From Porphyridium purpureum (taxonomy: Eukaryota; Rhodophyta; Bangiophyceae; Porphyridiales; Porphyridiaceae): a DNA stretch of 64,000 nt. The notes under the pieces are model-generated. The model searched no databases and was not told where the DNA came from. It worked only from the letters and a program-made list of their open reading frames with translations. Positions 30,201 through 38,258 of this stretch are shown here, one piece after another. The stretch spans positions 3,224,001 to 3,288,000 of the forward strand of contig VRMN01000001.1 of NCBI GenBank assembly GCA_008690995.1. Reading direction: 5' to 3'. A program made the position numbers and the translations under genes. The first letter of the stretch is position 1, and every line of letters starts with the position of its first letter.

Positions 30201-33174
30201 GCGTTAAGAATGTAGTAGCATCGCTACAATTTCGCCACGTTAGGTCATTCCTGGGCCCTGCAGAAAGTTCAACTTCATTCTCGCCGCTTGGATCATCGTC
30301 CTCCTTGTCATCGAGCGCCAACATCTTGCCAGAAAGACCCGTCTCCAGGTTCAAAGGATGGAACATTATGTGCTCCGACTTCTGAGCGGTGCCTGCGTCG
30401 TTCCCATCTTCTTCTCCGCTGTCAACGGGGCCACCGTGAAACCTGGAGTGCTCAATTTGTTGCCACGAATCGGAGACACATTTTTTAAGCATTTGGGATA
30501 GCTGCGCATCGTGACTTGATACGTCTACAAGTACTGCGTACAAAGCTCCCGCGAGTGGCCACAAGATCGAGAACTTGCTCCTCAGAACACGCAATGTGAA
30601 GCATGCAAGAGCGCGATAGATGTCCTCAGGCCCTGTCTCTTCCTGGTCACTACCAGGCAAGTCACTTGAATCGTTGCTGAAGCTCTCTACCCAGGGCGAG
30701 AAGTTGCGCTGCTTGCAGAGCATCGTGAGGCGCTGAAGGATGAATCGAGCGCGATCCATCTCGAGCACCGTTTCCATTTTGCAAGTCCATAACTCTAAGC
30801 ACAGCGTAAACACACAATCTGCGCTCGCGGCTGGCTCTGCCCGTCTCTGATCGCGATGCGCCGAAATCCAATGCGATTCTACTCGTGATAAAAGCTTGCA
30901 CCCAAGCAAAACAACTTGTGGGGTTTCTGAGCTAAGCGCTGGACAAGCAAGAGTCTTGATCAGGAAGGACCTGCGAGCCTTTGACGCAAGGTAAGTGTCG
31001 CTAAATACGACATTTGCTGCCTGCAGAAGGGCGGCGCAACACACATTTGAACGTAATGAGGACAGCAATGGTTCCAAATACTTGGAGATCGAATCCGCTT
31101 CTCCCTGCTTCTGTGTCACAAGTGCCTGCAAGGCACATGAGTACAACTCCGGCGATTCATCAATTGAGACCGACCCATGCACAAGCTGCTCCAGAAGCGC
31201 AACCACATTTGAGGTCTCAGTGAACTGTACAATCTGAAGGAGGCTCAGACACTTTGCCAGCGTTCTGCCGTCAGAACTGCCATGATCCAGATGCTGTTTC
31301 AGGCATTTACACACGCCATTCTCCAAGAGGGATAGCCACGGACTCGCGTCGTAGGACACAGACGACACCGAAAAAATGTTAGTTCTGTCAGTTGGATTCG
31401 TTTCAAGATCTGCGCATTTCTTGACGTATTGAAGAATGCTGTCCAAAACCTCAAAAAGAGACATGCGAGGAGCATTCGGCAGAACGATTGTGTGACTAGA
31501 ACCTGTCGCCTTTCCTTTCCCTTTGGCACGCCTTGCGCTTTTCACACTGCCGATTTCAGCGTGATCGCTGGAATTCTCCAGCTGATCGCAGCAAAGTTGC
31601 ACGAACAGCTCCTCGTAGGCATCAAAACCAGCACACGGCAGAAAAGATAGCAAACGAATGAGCCGTATGGGCAATTCTGCGTGATCACGACGCTCACAAA
31701 TATCGCGGAGCGACGCCAAGCTCTCAAGAACCAAAGAATTTTCCAGATTGTTCCAAAAATCCTGAAGAATCATCACAATTACAAGCACAGCCTCCTGAAC
31801 CACTACTGAGAGGGTCGCCTCTTCCTCTTGCTTTGTAAGCTCCGTGCCGTTCTGTCCTTCTTGCTTCACGATATCAAGTGCTATTCTGAATAAGGATTCG
31901 GCGTGCTCGAGCTCGAGGCGAAAGCGGCTTCGTTCCGTTGTCTGTCTATGCTTCTCCAAAGATATTTTACGCATCACACGCATCACGAAGAACGCTGCTC
32001 TTGTTGCTTTCCCGGAAGCAGGAGATGCATGATTGAGCAGAAATTCAAAAAGCTGGTTTTGGGCTCCGGGAGCTATCGAAGACGATCCGGATTTCAGTTT
32101 CACAAGTGCACCAGTGAGCAAAGCAATCGGGTCACTAGTGAGTTGTAACTCGAAAATAGCCAGGATCACCGCCTTGAAACAAGAGTGTACGAGCTCGCTT
32201 CCACTAGGACCCCGCACGGCTTCTGCAACGGTGGATTGGGCAGTATCATGTGCTTGATCCAATACAGCGCCATCCAAGCCTCGTCTCGTACGACTCTCTT
32301 CGTTTTCGTCTTCATTGTCATATTCAATTAACCGTGGTGAGACCGAGCTAGTCATCCAGCTCAAAAACTGCCGCACGGCATCACGCCTCGAACTCACTTT
32401 TCTTATAATCAATGCACCCACACTTTCAGCCCACATACTTCGTATCCGCGGGTGCGCGCGTTGAATCAACTCGGCACTTGTCAAGAAGAAGACGTAGAAA
32501 GGATCTTGCTCATGATTGCGCAACTCTTTCGTGGCTGTCGCCCGGACGGTTTCGTCCTCTGCGTGCAGGCGCTTGAACATCATTTTGACCAGCCGTGCCC
32601 AGCACAGAAAGCATGGTTTCAGCACGAGATCTGGATCCCAGAAGTGCGGCTGACTCTTGCCATTGCATCCAATGAGAGCGCAGAGCGCAAAGACGATCTG
32701 CGGGAAGGACTGGGCGAGCAACTCTTGCCCGACGTCGCGCTGCAGCGCAACAATGAGTTCGCAAAGCGGGGAGAACATGCCCGCTTCACGAGCGACTTGA
32801 TCTGAATGAACGCCGGCCTTGGCAATGCGCTGCTCCAGAGCGCGCATTTCGTCCAAAAGCAACTGCAAAATCTGTTTGGAGTGAAAATAAACAGTCTGCA
32901 GCGAGATACAGAGCGGTTTGAGTTGTCCGACAAGGTCTGCGAATGCCGGGTGCAGCTCCATCAAAGACTGCGACTGCACACATTCGGAAAGAAAGCTCCA
33001 CGAGGTATCTGCCTGCTCGCCGGGCGGCTGCGGGAGCGCCGCGGCGCCGCTGCGCACCCGCGCATTCGCGAGTCGAGTCTTGAGCGGCTCGAAGCGCAGC
33101 CGCGGCGCTGCGCGACCATCGTCTCCTCGCTCGCGGCCATCTGGAACCAGCGCCTTCTTCCGCACGCCCGCCAT
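24262..33174 (-). CDS. UTP20: UTP20, U3 snoRNP / small-subunit processome component
   Basis: One uninterrupted frame of about 2,970 codons, in the size range of UTP20 (yeast about 2,490, human about 2,785). It is a giant HEAT-repeat protein of the nucleolar SSU processome, needed for 18S rRNA maturation. The N-terminal part with HPAFADLVGQLKPLCISLQTVYFHSKQILQLL and DPFYVFFLTSAELIQRAHPRIRSMWAESVGALIIRK matches the DRIM/UTP20 start. The remainder is a continuous alpha-solenoid. The C-terminus is strongly basic (RRERKRRRAVEAA, KLQHKKEKRR, ending FNPLENE), as expected for a nucleolar protein. I chose ATG 33174 (MAGVRKKALVPDGRERG); the frame continues upstream to 33270 but without an ATG. A GTAC-core element lies 95 bases upstream. 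Confidence 0.88.
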   Translation of the reverse strand: MAGVRKKALVPDGRERGDDGRAAPRLRFEPLKTRLANARVRSGAAALPQPPGEQADTSWSFLSECVQSQSLMELHPAFADLVGQLKPLCISLQTVYFHSKQILQLLLDEMRALEQRIAKAGVHSDQVAREAGMFSPLCELIVALQRDVGQELLAQSFPQIVFALCALIGCNGKSQPHFWDPDLVLKPCFLCWARLVKMMFKRLHAEDETVRATATKELRNHEQDPFYVFFLTSAELIQRAHPRIRSMWAESVGALIIRKVSSRRDAVRQFLSWMTSSVSPRLIEYDNEDENEESRTRRGLDGAVLDQAHDTAQSTVAEAVRGPSGSELVHSCFKAVILAIFELQLTSDPIALLTGALVKLKSGSSSIAPGAQNQLFEFLLNHASPASGKATRAAFFVMRVMRKISLEKHRQTTERSRFRLELEHAESLFRIALDIVKQEGQNGTELTKQEEEATLSVVVQEAVLVIVMILQDFWNNLENSLVLESLASLRDICERRDHAELPIRLIRLLSFLPCAGFDAYEELFVQLCCDQLENSSDHAEIGSVKSARRAKGKGKATGSSHTIVLPNAPRMSLFEVLDSILQYVKKCADLETNPTDRTNIFSVSSVSYDASPWLSLLENGVCKCLKQHLDHGSSDGRTLAKCLSLLQIVQFTETSNVVALLEQLVHGSVSIDESPELYSCALQALVTQKQGEADSISKYLEPLLSSLRSNVCCAALLQAANVVFSDTYLASKARRSFLIKTLACPALSSETPQVVLLGCKLLSRVESHWISAHRDQRRAEPAASADCVFTLCLELWTCKMETVLEMDRARFILQRLTMLCKQRNFSPWVESFSNDSSDLPGSDQEETGPEDIYRALACFTLRVLRSKFSILWPLAGALYAVLVDVSSHDAQLSQMLKKCVSDSWQQIEHSRFHGGPVDSGEEDGNDAGTAQKSEHIMFHPLNLETGLSGKMLALDDKEDDDPSGENEVELSAGPRNDLTWRNCSDATTFLTQVGKALNKELLDFAKRNIEFVWSDLILKACQMGVRSAASRAETSAIAETDKSNILLPPQRLMLRGKGADVLLAELFGLGQQLGGLRSIAFNGRLEAVARQALLEGLSIPNDKVQLAALKCLFRSRSRSLEQDKESLLRLADDDTFREELTLLIARKSEEQARAELDDLWMHTVIRLLFGKMQGGGSKHGGGSGSGHEQKARRMLCFTFFGSCLPESGLHTLIELILEPLVRPDCGTTNALPNYRVQLGILNALEGVIGRLGMQLSLHHWQHCVEIVGQVLISALTSESSTSKLIKEVRSQAARRLVEAVELRPIGIEHLVKPVLYSMRAPFDVIQISGAAAPALLCVISAVASSPNLAMRRLFFCDTGDMMGLLVKALYLYTGDEEQQFSDALMDPVLRILDALAQDHALRVQEHNQENADLLHAMTHFVHSRVRIFCKQAVHSHSKRAFVQASPTLLHVLRIWNHEFAFLAAQFSLEPFQHLCEIVRFYCTGGDDDAVNSRHALGGWKGESNTKVRALVVQSLLACSLMLKGRKVATCTEDRKGELSEDACSALVSLYDVLVPLFAFKAVSEDFELRNGIMEVLMMVSQLDEPNAATKKASLVITEALYKCVFESDGASVELFSELSHCLQEFRQRQQRMPELLQQEKETSVTPVFVEDQSLNQIPVQGTVLAGLIGPWLSLASLKVVAQTALRCVLDGDLASRGSAARFLEHYADCLAATSSGSARSLNELIVMLRGALISRVGSPTACGEIARILRFCVLESVPGLSRAADLLRPLTRVDEPEADFFLNVAHIQVHRRARALRRVPVCLAAMDPSAESESRAAAQRSLVHVFLLPFAHSYAASYARVLRQGQGQVQTAGAEDVFSACMDMVQNIVQYLSWTQFRRVFVMALRMCESQRRAAEETSHLNHAHDHRSVFVYNQLLVAVANGFKRESETANEDEVGGKETESESGSTDKVDEFLANRCIPTLVSKIFAQSKSQRTADHFQPAFAAAAARLCTQITEHQRDLVVPVLAAQLMNGLHSGDIRTCEAAKQAVLRVCLQLGSRYFGFVMDQIFEQIPREGFRRYRSLECHAYILKGVVAAAADKQKDGGEHSQLLVDGAVDSCLKCVIGHLETLDDDAFDEAFARKSAKESALKKMSDVIECLARQIDFAESVAGLLRPLAELAERVASTKERRRLMELMRRLVVGIAANKSVCENDAIRFVHTLLLKYTPAALRGEEHENGSVVQNKYGNEFLVVLFALQLLNAFLAKEVIKSHDSSKAQNQQKTGSYDNAETPAATGEASLTLLDPFLELVLPALKSRHDELTLEALRVSSRLLKAPRVRGKDKLADAFAESLILILSQTSVASGQTAGSGDLLTLHVACLRFGGVLFTDTSGAVQNSRVKALLAIVHEILSGSGGSFSREAVQAAMALFKGIVSRVIMLPLVYDIADMLLKRSVSSQNVAMRVSANDILLQFLLHYPLSEGKVRYHFAFIVKQLEFAYAEGRMSALTLLDGMIRNFPAALLDQEGEYLFLPLASALTSDEDEIVRTTSGNVLVRLAVKVSDRVFEVMQQMTRTWWGGRSENLKLVAASVTRYLAGDAVHSKRPLGRKTQRVLLSLALAALKVQKKDRSVSWPLLQAALDAVHAICETENSGLTWYDDTELVDLWAYLAEARDAHLWPSKAQSVRCRLLHAHLATFVRSSGVLPSCDYLRDARYLSAHPGCIRELLKSLCNLVELLEGREEESYAESVVEALGLIAVLVTADPSVGRPAGLANENGQSRTDETWDVDDAGDFENESGISCVNVALRWLINRLAGIACRVGTAKESAFMRRAVAMRCLLTVCTWLDASVLAPFHSVLARAVYYCTHEHDAAEREVMGNGGTVVTGEASSTAPPAAQTAMVHVARMMQEWMQDSVPDFFGLYAAEQRRAEAHRRERKRRRAVEAAAHPELAARRKRSKLQHKKEKRRAASETRRAVHGGVKFSKASFNPLENE

Positions 33175-33268
33175 ACTTACCGTCTCCCCTTCTCTCCCTC
33201 TGACTAGACCACGCCAGTCGCCGGCGATGGAGCGCGAGCAATGTAAGCAAGTTACCCTAATCGCCCGC

Positions 33269-33281
33269 AACTGTACCTTTT
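33269..33281 (-). promoter_or_regulatory. GTAC-core element upstream of UTP20
   Basis: AACTGTACCTTTT lies about 95 bases upstream of the UTP20 ATG, the same word and similar distance as before the glycosyltransferase at 8670. Confidence 0.45.
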
Positions 33282-33541
33282 GCCTTCAGCCCGATTTCTT
33301 CGGTGGGGAATCCCGCCGCGCCGAAACCGGGAACCGCCAACCGCAAAACCAGTTGAGCGCGACAGAGCCAGACCAAGCCAGTATCCTTTCAAGCCCGCAT
33401 GCAAACTCTGTACCGACGACAGCCACAACGGCCAGGCTCCGCGCCGAGCTTCGCGCGCGGTTCTACTTTCCTCCTTACCCGCGAACAATCTGTTTCACGC
33501 CTCCGGTAAAGTTACGGACCATCACGGCACAAGATTCGTAT

Positions 33542-33605
33542 CGGTTACCGGGATTTCGTTACCGGTTACCGGCTAGCGGTTACTGGTTAACGGGTTGGCC
33601 ATCAA
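33542..33605 (+). promoter_or_regulatory. Cluster of GGTTACCGG / GGTTAACGG words
   Basis: Within about 60 bases there are CGGTTACCGG, CGTTACCGGTTACCGG, GCGGTTACTGG and GGTTAACGGG. The words contain AACGG/TAACTG-type MYB cores and partly overlapping palindromes. It lies 220-280 bases upstream of the ankyrin gene and 370 upstream of UTP20. Confidence 0.4.
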
Positions 33606-33822
33606 CCGATACGGCGCACCTTCTTCATAGGCAAAGCTCACTGAGCGAAGTACCTCGCCAGGTTTCTTGAGGGATTCGTTTATCATGTTTCGACGCTGTT
33701 TCATGATATTCTGAGCAACAGCGAAAGGCATCAAGACGTCGGAACATGGCAGAGGAGAACAGGGGATAGACAGAAAGGGCGTACGGGGGAGGAGAGGTCA
33801 GGGCTTGCGGGGAACGTGGAGG

Positions 33823-34521
33823 ATGTCAGACGCGTTGATTACGGCTCTGACCGAGCTCGACCTGCAAAGAGTCGAGGCGGTAATCAGAGGGAATCCGGAC
33901 TCGGTAAATGGTGAGATTAGGTTTCGCAACATGACGCCGCTCCACTGCGCCGCATGGCTGGATTTTCCACAAGCAGTGAAACTGCTTCTCAGCCATGGCG
34001 CAGACCCGCATAAAAAGACGCAGGGTGAGATGACCCCCCTGCACTATGCGGTCTCGGCGAACGACCCCAGTTCCACCTTGATGCTCTTGGAGGCAGGAGC
34101 AGGCGTTGACGCAGAGAGCTCGTCCAAGCTGACTCCGCTGCATGCTGCCGCGGCAAACGGGCGTAAAGATAATGTCATAATACTTTTAGAGCGCGGCGCA
34201 GATTTGCGACGGGCGGAGGAACTCCGCAAGAAAACTGCGTTGCATTTTGCTGTTGAGCACAACCACCCGGATGTTGTGGATGTCCTCCTTGAACGTATGG
34301 CGCAGTCACGAGTCGGGGATGTGAACGCTGTCGACGTGGACGACTGGACGCCTTTGCATCTGGCTTCGCGGTTCAATCTCACGGAAATCGCTAGGAAGCT
34401 TGTTGAAGCTGGCGCTGAGGCTGACATCATGAACAAGGCCGGGGAGACGGCGCTGGATGTCGCTTCTTTCTACACCAACACGGAGATGTTTGTGTACCTT
34501 TTTCTCTCCATCCTGGGGTAA
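33823..34521 (+). CDS. Ankyrin-repeat protein
   Basis: The 232-residue protein is almost entirely ankyrin repeats. About six are visible by their TPLHxAA cores: MTPLHCAAWLDFPQAVKLLLSHGADP, MTPLHYAVSANDPSSTLMLLEAGA, LTPLHAAAANGRKDNVIILLERGAD, KTALHFAVEHNHPDVVDVLLERM, WTPLHLASRFNLTEIARKLVEAGAEAD and ETALDVASFYTNTEMFVYL. The size and continuous repeats resemble gankyrin/Nas6 (26S proteasome chaperone), but this is only a shape argument; no second domain is present. Start ATG is 33823; the frame upstream opens with a TTG. Such proteins are protein-binding scaffolds. Confidence 0.82.
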   Translation: MSDALITALTELDLQRVEAVIRGNPDSVNGEIRFRNMTPLHCAAWLDFPQAVKLLLSHGADPHKKTQGEMTPLHYAVSANDPSSTLMLLEAGAGVDAESSSKLTPLHAAAANGRKDNVIILLERGADLRRAEELRKKTALHFAVEHNHPDVVDVLLERMAQSRVGDVNAVDVDDWTPLHLASRFNLTEIARKLVEAGAEADIMNKAGETALDVASFYTNTEMFVYLFLSILG

Positions 34522-35056
34522 TCCACGTCGCCATAAAGTGCACAATCCAATACCAAAGATGTGATAAAGGAACGACGCTTTCTTGCCCGCTGCGTGTCGT
34601 GGCTTTCATGCACGTGGATTTGCCTTTCGCATTCATCACACTTTGGGCGGGTTCTTCGGTGATTAGGTGTGCTGTTTTGCAATAACATTGCCAGTCTTTG
34701 CTCTGGCCTTCAGCCGTGCCGGGATAGAACTTCCACCTAGGCTTCTACGCTTCGGTGACTGCAAGCGCATGTCCATATGATGAGGTCACTGGGGTTCGCG
34801 GAACTCCATGGCGATGTCTCAACACGCTCTGGCGAGCGGGGGCTGTGTGAAGCAACGTACCAAGTAGCCGCGGGGTCGCGGAGCCGGAAAAGACAGGTGC
34901 CTCGTGTAAGATTCGGTGGTCACACGCTCTGCGTCGAGCTTCATGCACGGGTTGTCCCCTGCAACCCGGCTTGTGTGCAGTTGTTGCCATGTGACGTCCG
35001 CAAGCACGCATGCGCGTTCAACACTCACTCCCGAGTCGGCGTCTCGGTTTCATATG
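34522..35056. other. Intergenic region without a supported gene
   Basis: About 535 bases downstream of the ankyrin gene; short frames only. Confidence 0.4.
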
Positions 35057-35132
35057 AACCGTTAACTGTTAAACCGTTCTGCCGCTTCGTGTACAGCTCT
35101 ATATTGCGCGAAAGGTGTCTAACTGTACCTCA
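35057..35132 (+). promoter_or_regulatory. MYB-like palindromic words and GTAC-core element upstream of the SUN gene
   Basis: AACCGTTAACTGTTAAACCG (35057 onward) has three GTTAA/AACCG words, followed by AACTGTACCTCA at 35121-35132. They lie 220-300 bases upstream of ATG 35354. Both word types recur in other intergenic regions of this window. Confidence 0.45.
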
Positions 35133-35353
35133 TCCCCTGTTTTTGTACGCCTGCGCGCGCGCGTTTCATGTTTCAATTGCCGAGGCCAGTTTACTATGTG
35201 TGCTTCATAAATGGGTCCAGTTTACTAGAGAGAAGGTGAGAGGAAAGCGATGGGATGAAACGGACGTGAAGGTCGTGAAGGGGAAGAGAGGGGAAGGGTG
35301 GCTGGATCCGCGTGGAATGGTTGGGGGTGCAGAAGGTTGCGTGAAAGGTGAGC

Positions 35354-37567
35354 ATGTCGACTAGCAGGCGATCGAAGGGCCGGCGCGGTGGAACGGCGTC
35401 GGCGACTCCCGCGGCGGACGCCGCGCCGCACGTGCCAGGGGGGGATCGGCACGACGACAGCGCGGACGACGCGGAGAACATGAACAGCTGGGCGCGGCGA
35501 AGCATGCACAACACGCCCGCGCGCAAGGGCGCGCAGCATGGAGCGCGGGATCTGATGATGAGCGACGATGAGCACGCTGATGCGCGAGGCGGAACAAACC
35601 CAGGCGACGCGGCTGGCTCCTTGTCCGCCCAGCGCGACTCGATCATGGCGCGGCTCAGGCATGAGATCAGCAACGCATTGTCGCCGCGTAGGACGCGCTC
35701 GAAAAGCGCTGCTGCGACGCCACTGCAGCAAGCCGTAGAACGGCTTCCAAATCACATGGGTGAAGGCGCCGCGTCGCCGGGAGCCGACGACCTGCTGTTT
35801 TCTCCGCGCTCGCCGCACCGGAGGGAAAGCGGGCGCTTTGCGGCTCTGCTCTCTCCGCGTCCAGCGACAGGAGTACCCTATGTGGTGCCCGTATGGGCGC
35901 TTCTCCTTGTCGGGCTGGTGGCCGCCGTCCTCTTCTTCTACTTATTTCTGCCGTACGCTCGGTCAAAGGTGCCGCCCGAGTTTGCCCATGCTGCCAAGCA
36001 AACTGCACAGAAGCCGTTTGTGCTCGCCGAACAAGCTGCGTCCCGGTCTGTGGCGCGGGTGCAAGCATGGTCTGCTAGCGCTAGTCGCAAAACTCGGAAC
36101 ATAATGAAGGCACAATTCACCAAATTGGAGCCGTTACATCAGTGGGTCAGCGCCAAGAGCAGTGCGCTTCTTGCGCGCTTAGGCATGGACGAGGCTAGCC
36201 TCGCTGAATGGGCTCGGGAACGCGCCATTGTGAATGCAGTGAAAGCAAAGCAGCGCGAGGCGCGTGCGCAGTTGAGGCTGAGGGAAACGGCCGCGAACAA
36301 GGCCCGTTATGCTGCGAAGCACGCGGAACGCGAAAAGCGTAAACAAATGGAACTTTCCAAACGCACGGAGCGCAAGGAAAAGAGCCGTGCAAGACGGGCT
36401 GAATTTTACCGGCAGGCAAAGGTGACCATGGACATCATGGTCGAGCGAGCAGAGCAACGGCTCGCCCGACTACGTCCATCGCTGCCCCGTCCATCTCTGG
36501 GATCCATGTCGCAATCTCTCAAACAAAAAGCCCGGGCCGTGACCCTTCCGCGACTGCAGTCACCGCTGCCTTGGCTTCGCTCCCAGAGCGCAAAGCTGTC
36601 GAGCAATGTACGAATGTTCGCAGTCCGTATGGCAAACTCGGCAAATGCCCGAGCTGTTGCATTTTTCCGCTTTCCGATGGATTTGATTGTGCAGATGCAG
36701 GATTCGCTGTACGAGCGACTTTCCGACCTTTTCATAGCGTTGTACGAGGGCTCGTTTGGCCGCGCGGGGGAAACATTGCGCGCGAAGCGCAAGAGTTTTG
36801 TGTTCGATGACTTGAAATTCAGCGAGTTTGAAAATCGCGTGCGCGAATTGGTTGAGAGGGAAGCGCGCAACGCCGTGGCGAGTGAGTACAAGGTGTACGC
36901 TGATCAGCAGGATGCGGTTAGCAGACTGGCCTCAGCGCGCCGCATTCGGGATTTTGAAAATGTCGCCGAACGCGTGCTGGAGCGATTCTCTGCAGACAAG
37001 GGTACGAGGCCAGACTATGCGCTCTTGTCGGCGGGGGCTTATGTGCTGAGCTCAGAGCCATCGCGTGCCACACAGCTTGCCGATTTTGCAAGAAATCGGC
37101 TGAACACATTCATCCAAAACAGTGGCTACCGAGTGCCAGTCCCGAAAGCGCCCAGCACAGCGCTGCAACCAGACACAAGTCCAGGAAACTGCTGGGCGTT
37201 TGTGGGTGCGCAGGCAACCCTCAAGATTCACTTGGCGCGACCTGTCGTCGTCGATGAGGTCACCATCGATCATGCGGCATACCATTCTACCTTTTCGGTA
37301 TCCTCGGCACCGAAGCACTTTCAAGTGGTAATTCTGCTTTTAGATGGTACGCGTCTTTTCGGTGGCGACTTTGAGTTTCACGCGGGTCCGTTCTTTTCGT
37401 CGACGCAACATTTCAGCATCAAAGGCAGCACCGCCAAAGATGCGGGCCCGCCTGGTGTGCAGCAGGCAGCGCGTGCCGTTGAGCTCAAGGTGCTTTCCAA
37501 TCATGGGAATGAAGCGTATACGTGCCTTTATCGGTTCCGTGTACACGGTAGAGAGGTGACCTTTTGA
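35354..37567 (+). CDS. SUN-domain protein of the inner nuclear membrane
   Basis: The 737-residue protein has the order expected of a SUN protein: a basic, Ser/Arg/Ala-rich nucleoplasmic N-terminus (about 1-170); a transmembrane segment at about 175-200 (VPVWALLLVGLVAAVLFFYLFLPY); a long charged, helical luminal stretch rich in Arg/Lys/Glu/Ala (about 210-560); and a C-terminal SUN domain (about 560-737). Hallmarks are RPDYALLSAGAYVL, PGNCWAFVGAQATLKIHLA and VTIDHAAYH, ending YRFRVHGREVTF. SUN proteins pair with KASH proteins to form LINC bridges between nucleoskeleton and cytoskeleton. The frame extends six bases upstream through a GTG; ATG 35354 is the start. Confidence 0.9.
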   Translation: MSTSRRSKGRRGGTASATPAADAAPHVPGGDRHDDSADDAENMNSWARRSMHNTPARKGAQHGARDLMMSDDEHADARGGTNPGDAAGSLSAQRDSIMARLRHEISNALSPRRTRSKSAAATPLQQAVERLPNHMGEGAASPGADDLLFSPRSPHRRESGRFAALLSPRPATGVPYVVPVWALLLVGLVAAVLFFYLFLPYARSKVPPEFAHAAKQTAQKPFVLAEQAASRSVARVQAWSASASRKTRNIMKAQFTKLEPLHQWVSAKSSALLARLGMDEASLAEWARERAIVNAVKAKQREARAQLRLRETAANKARYAAKHAEREKRKQMELSKRTERKEKSRARRAEFYRQAKVTMDIMVERAEQRLARLRPSLPRPSLGSMSQSLKQKARAVTLPRLQSPLPWLRSQSAKLSSNVRMFAVRMANSANARAVAFFRFPMDLIVQMQDSLYERLSDLFIALYEGSFGRAGETLRAKRKSFVFDDLKFSEFENRVRELVEREARNAVASEYKVYADQQDAVSRLASARRIRDFENVAERVLERFSADKGTRPDYALLSAGAYVLSSEPSRATQLADFARNRLNTFIQNSGYRVPVPKAPSTALQPDTSPGNCWAFVGAQATLKIHLARPVVVDEVTIDHAAYHSTFSVSSAPKHFQVVILLLDGTRLFGGDFEFHAGPFFSSTQHFSIKGSTAKDAGPPGVQQAARAVELKVLSNHGNEAYTCLYRFRVHGREVTF

Positions 37568-37662
37568 AAGTGTATGTACTCAGTGTTTTTCGTATGTCTC
37601 ATGATTTTATTCTCGCAACGTAAGGTCCTCAGATATCCCTCCGGTTATCTCTTGGAAATGTT

Positions 37663-37878
37663 TTACTTATCCGGATTGATAGCGTCCGACGCCGTCTTCT
37701 GCGCGTTCTTCGCTTTCTCAGAGACGCTGTTTGCGGCGTCTCCAACGTTGGCCTGCGCGGCATCCTTCGAGGCCTCGGCTGCGTCCTTTGCGTCCTGCTT
37801 TGCCTTCTCGGCCTTCTCTTCCGGTGTGCGCTCCACCAGGCCCACGGCCACTCCTGCGTTATGCAATGCGTCCTGCAT
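37663..37878 (-). CDS. Small LEA-like (group 3 type) hydrophilic protein
   Basis: The 71-residue product starts at ATG 37878. After a short N-terminus (MQDALHNAGVAVGLVE) it is a repeated Ala/Lys/Asp/Glu sequence: EEKAEKAKQDAKDAAEASKDAAQA and NSVSEKAKNAQKTASDA. This 11-residue-type amphipathic pattern with no aromatic residues is typical of group-3 LEA proteins, which protect membranes and proteins during drying or heat. A good TATA box (CTATATAAAGG) lies about 150 bases upstream on the same strand. The stop is about 95 bases from that of the SUN gene, convergent. LEA-like composition is directly visible; family membership is inference. Confidence 0.65.
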   Translation of the reverse strand: MQDALHNAGVAVGLVERTPEEKAEKAKQDAKDAAEASKDAAQANVGDAANSVSEKAKNAQKTASDAINPDK

Positions 37879-38021
37879 GTTGAATCTCGTGTCCGTCGAC
37901 CTATTTCACTTCTCCGCTGATCTCCTTTGCTCAAGTGGGTGAGAGGGTAAGAGTCGTTGCTAAGATTGTGTAGTCGGGTAACTATTCCATGACGCTTTCT
38001 TGTTTCGTCTGCTGGTCCATC

Positions 38022-38034
38022 CTTTATATAGGGC
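38022..38034 (-). promoter_or_regulatory. TATA box of the LEA-like gene
   Basis: On the minus strand the sequence reads CCCTATATAAAGG, about 150 bases before ATG 37878. Confidence 0.55.
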
Positions 38035-38172
38035 GTGAGCTTGAAGGCAAGTGATTCCAGAATGGAACTGAGCCGGGGCACATGCCAGGCAGGCGCGAGC
38101 GCTCCGACTTGGCGCTCCACCTGGAAACCTACCAAAGCCGAAAATCGGTCGACCGAACGATCCAAAAATCTG

Positions 38173-38184
38173 GGTACACTTCCG
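38173..38184 (+). promoter_or_regulatory. GTAC-core element upstream of the MgtE-type transporter
   Basis: GGTACACTTCCG lies 75-86 bases before ATG 38259 and recurs exactly at 53111-53122 and nearly so at 8814-8825. Confidence 0.45.
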
Positions 38185-38258
38185 CAGTACCTCGAGCCTT
38201 GTCAACGCAGGCACCGGGGCACGCGGGGTGCACTGGGCATTGCGTGTGAGGCGATGGT

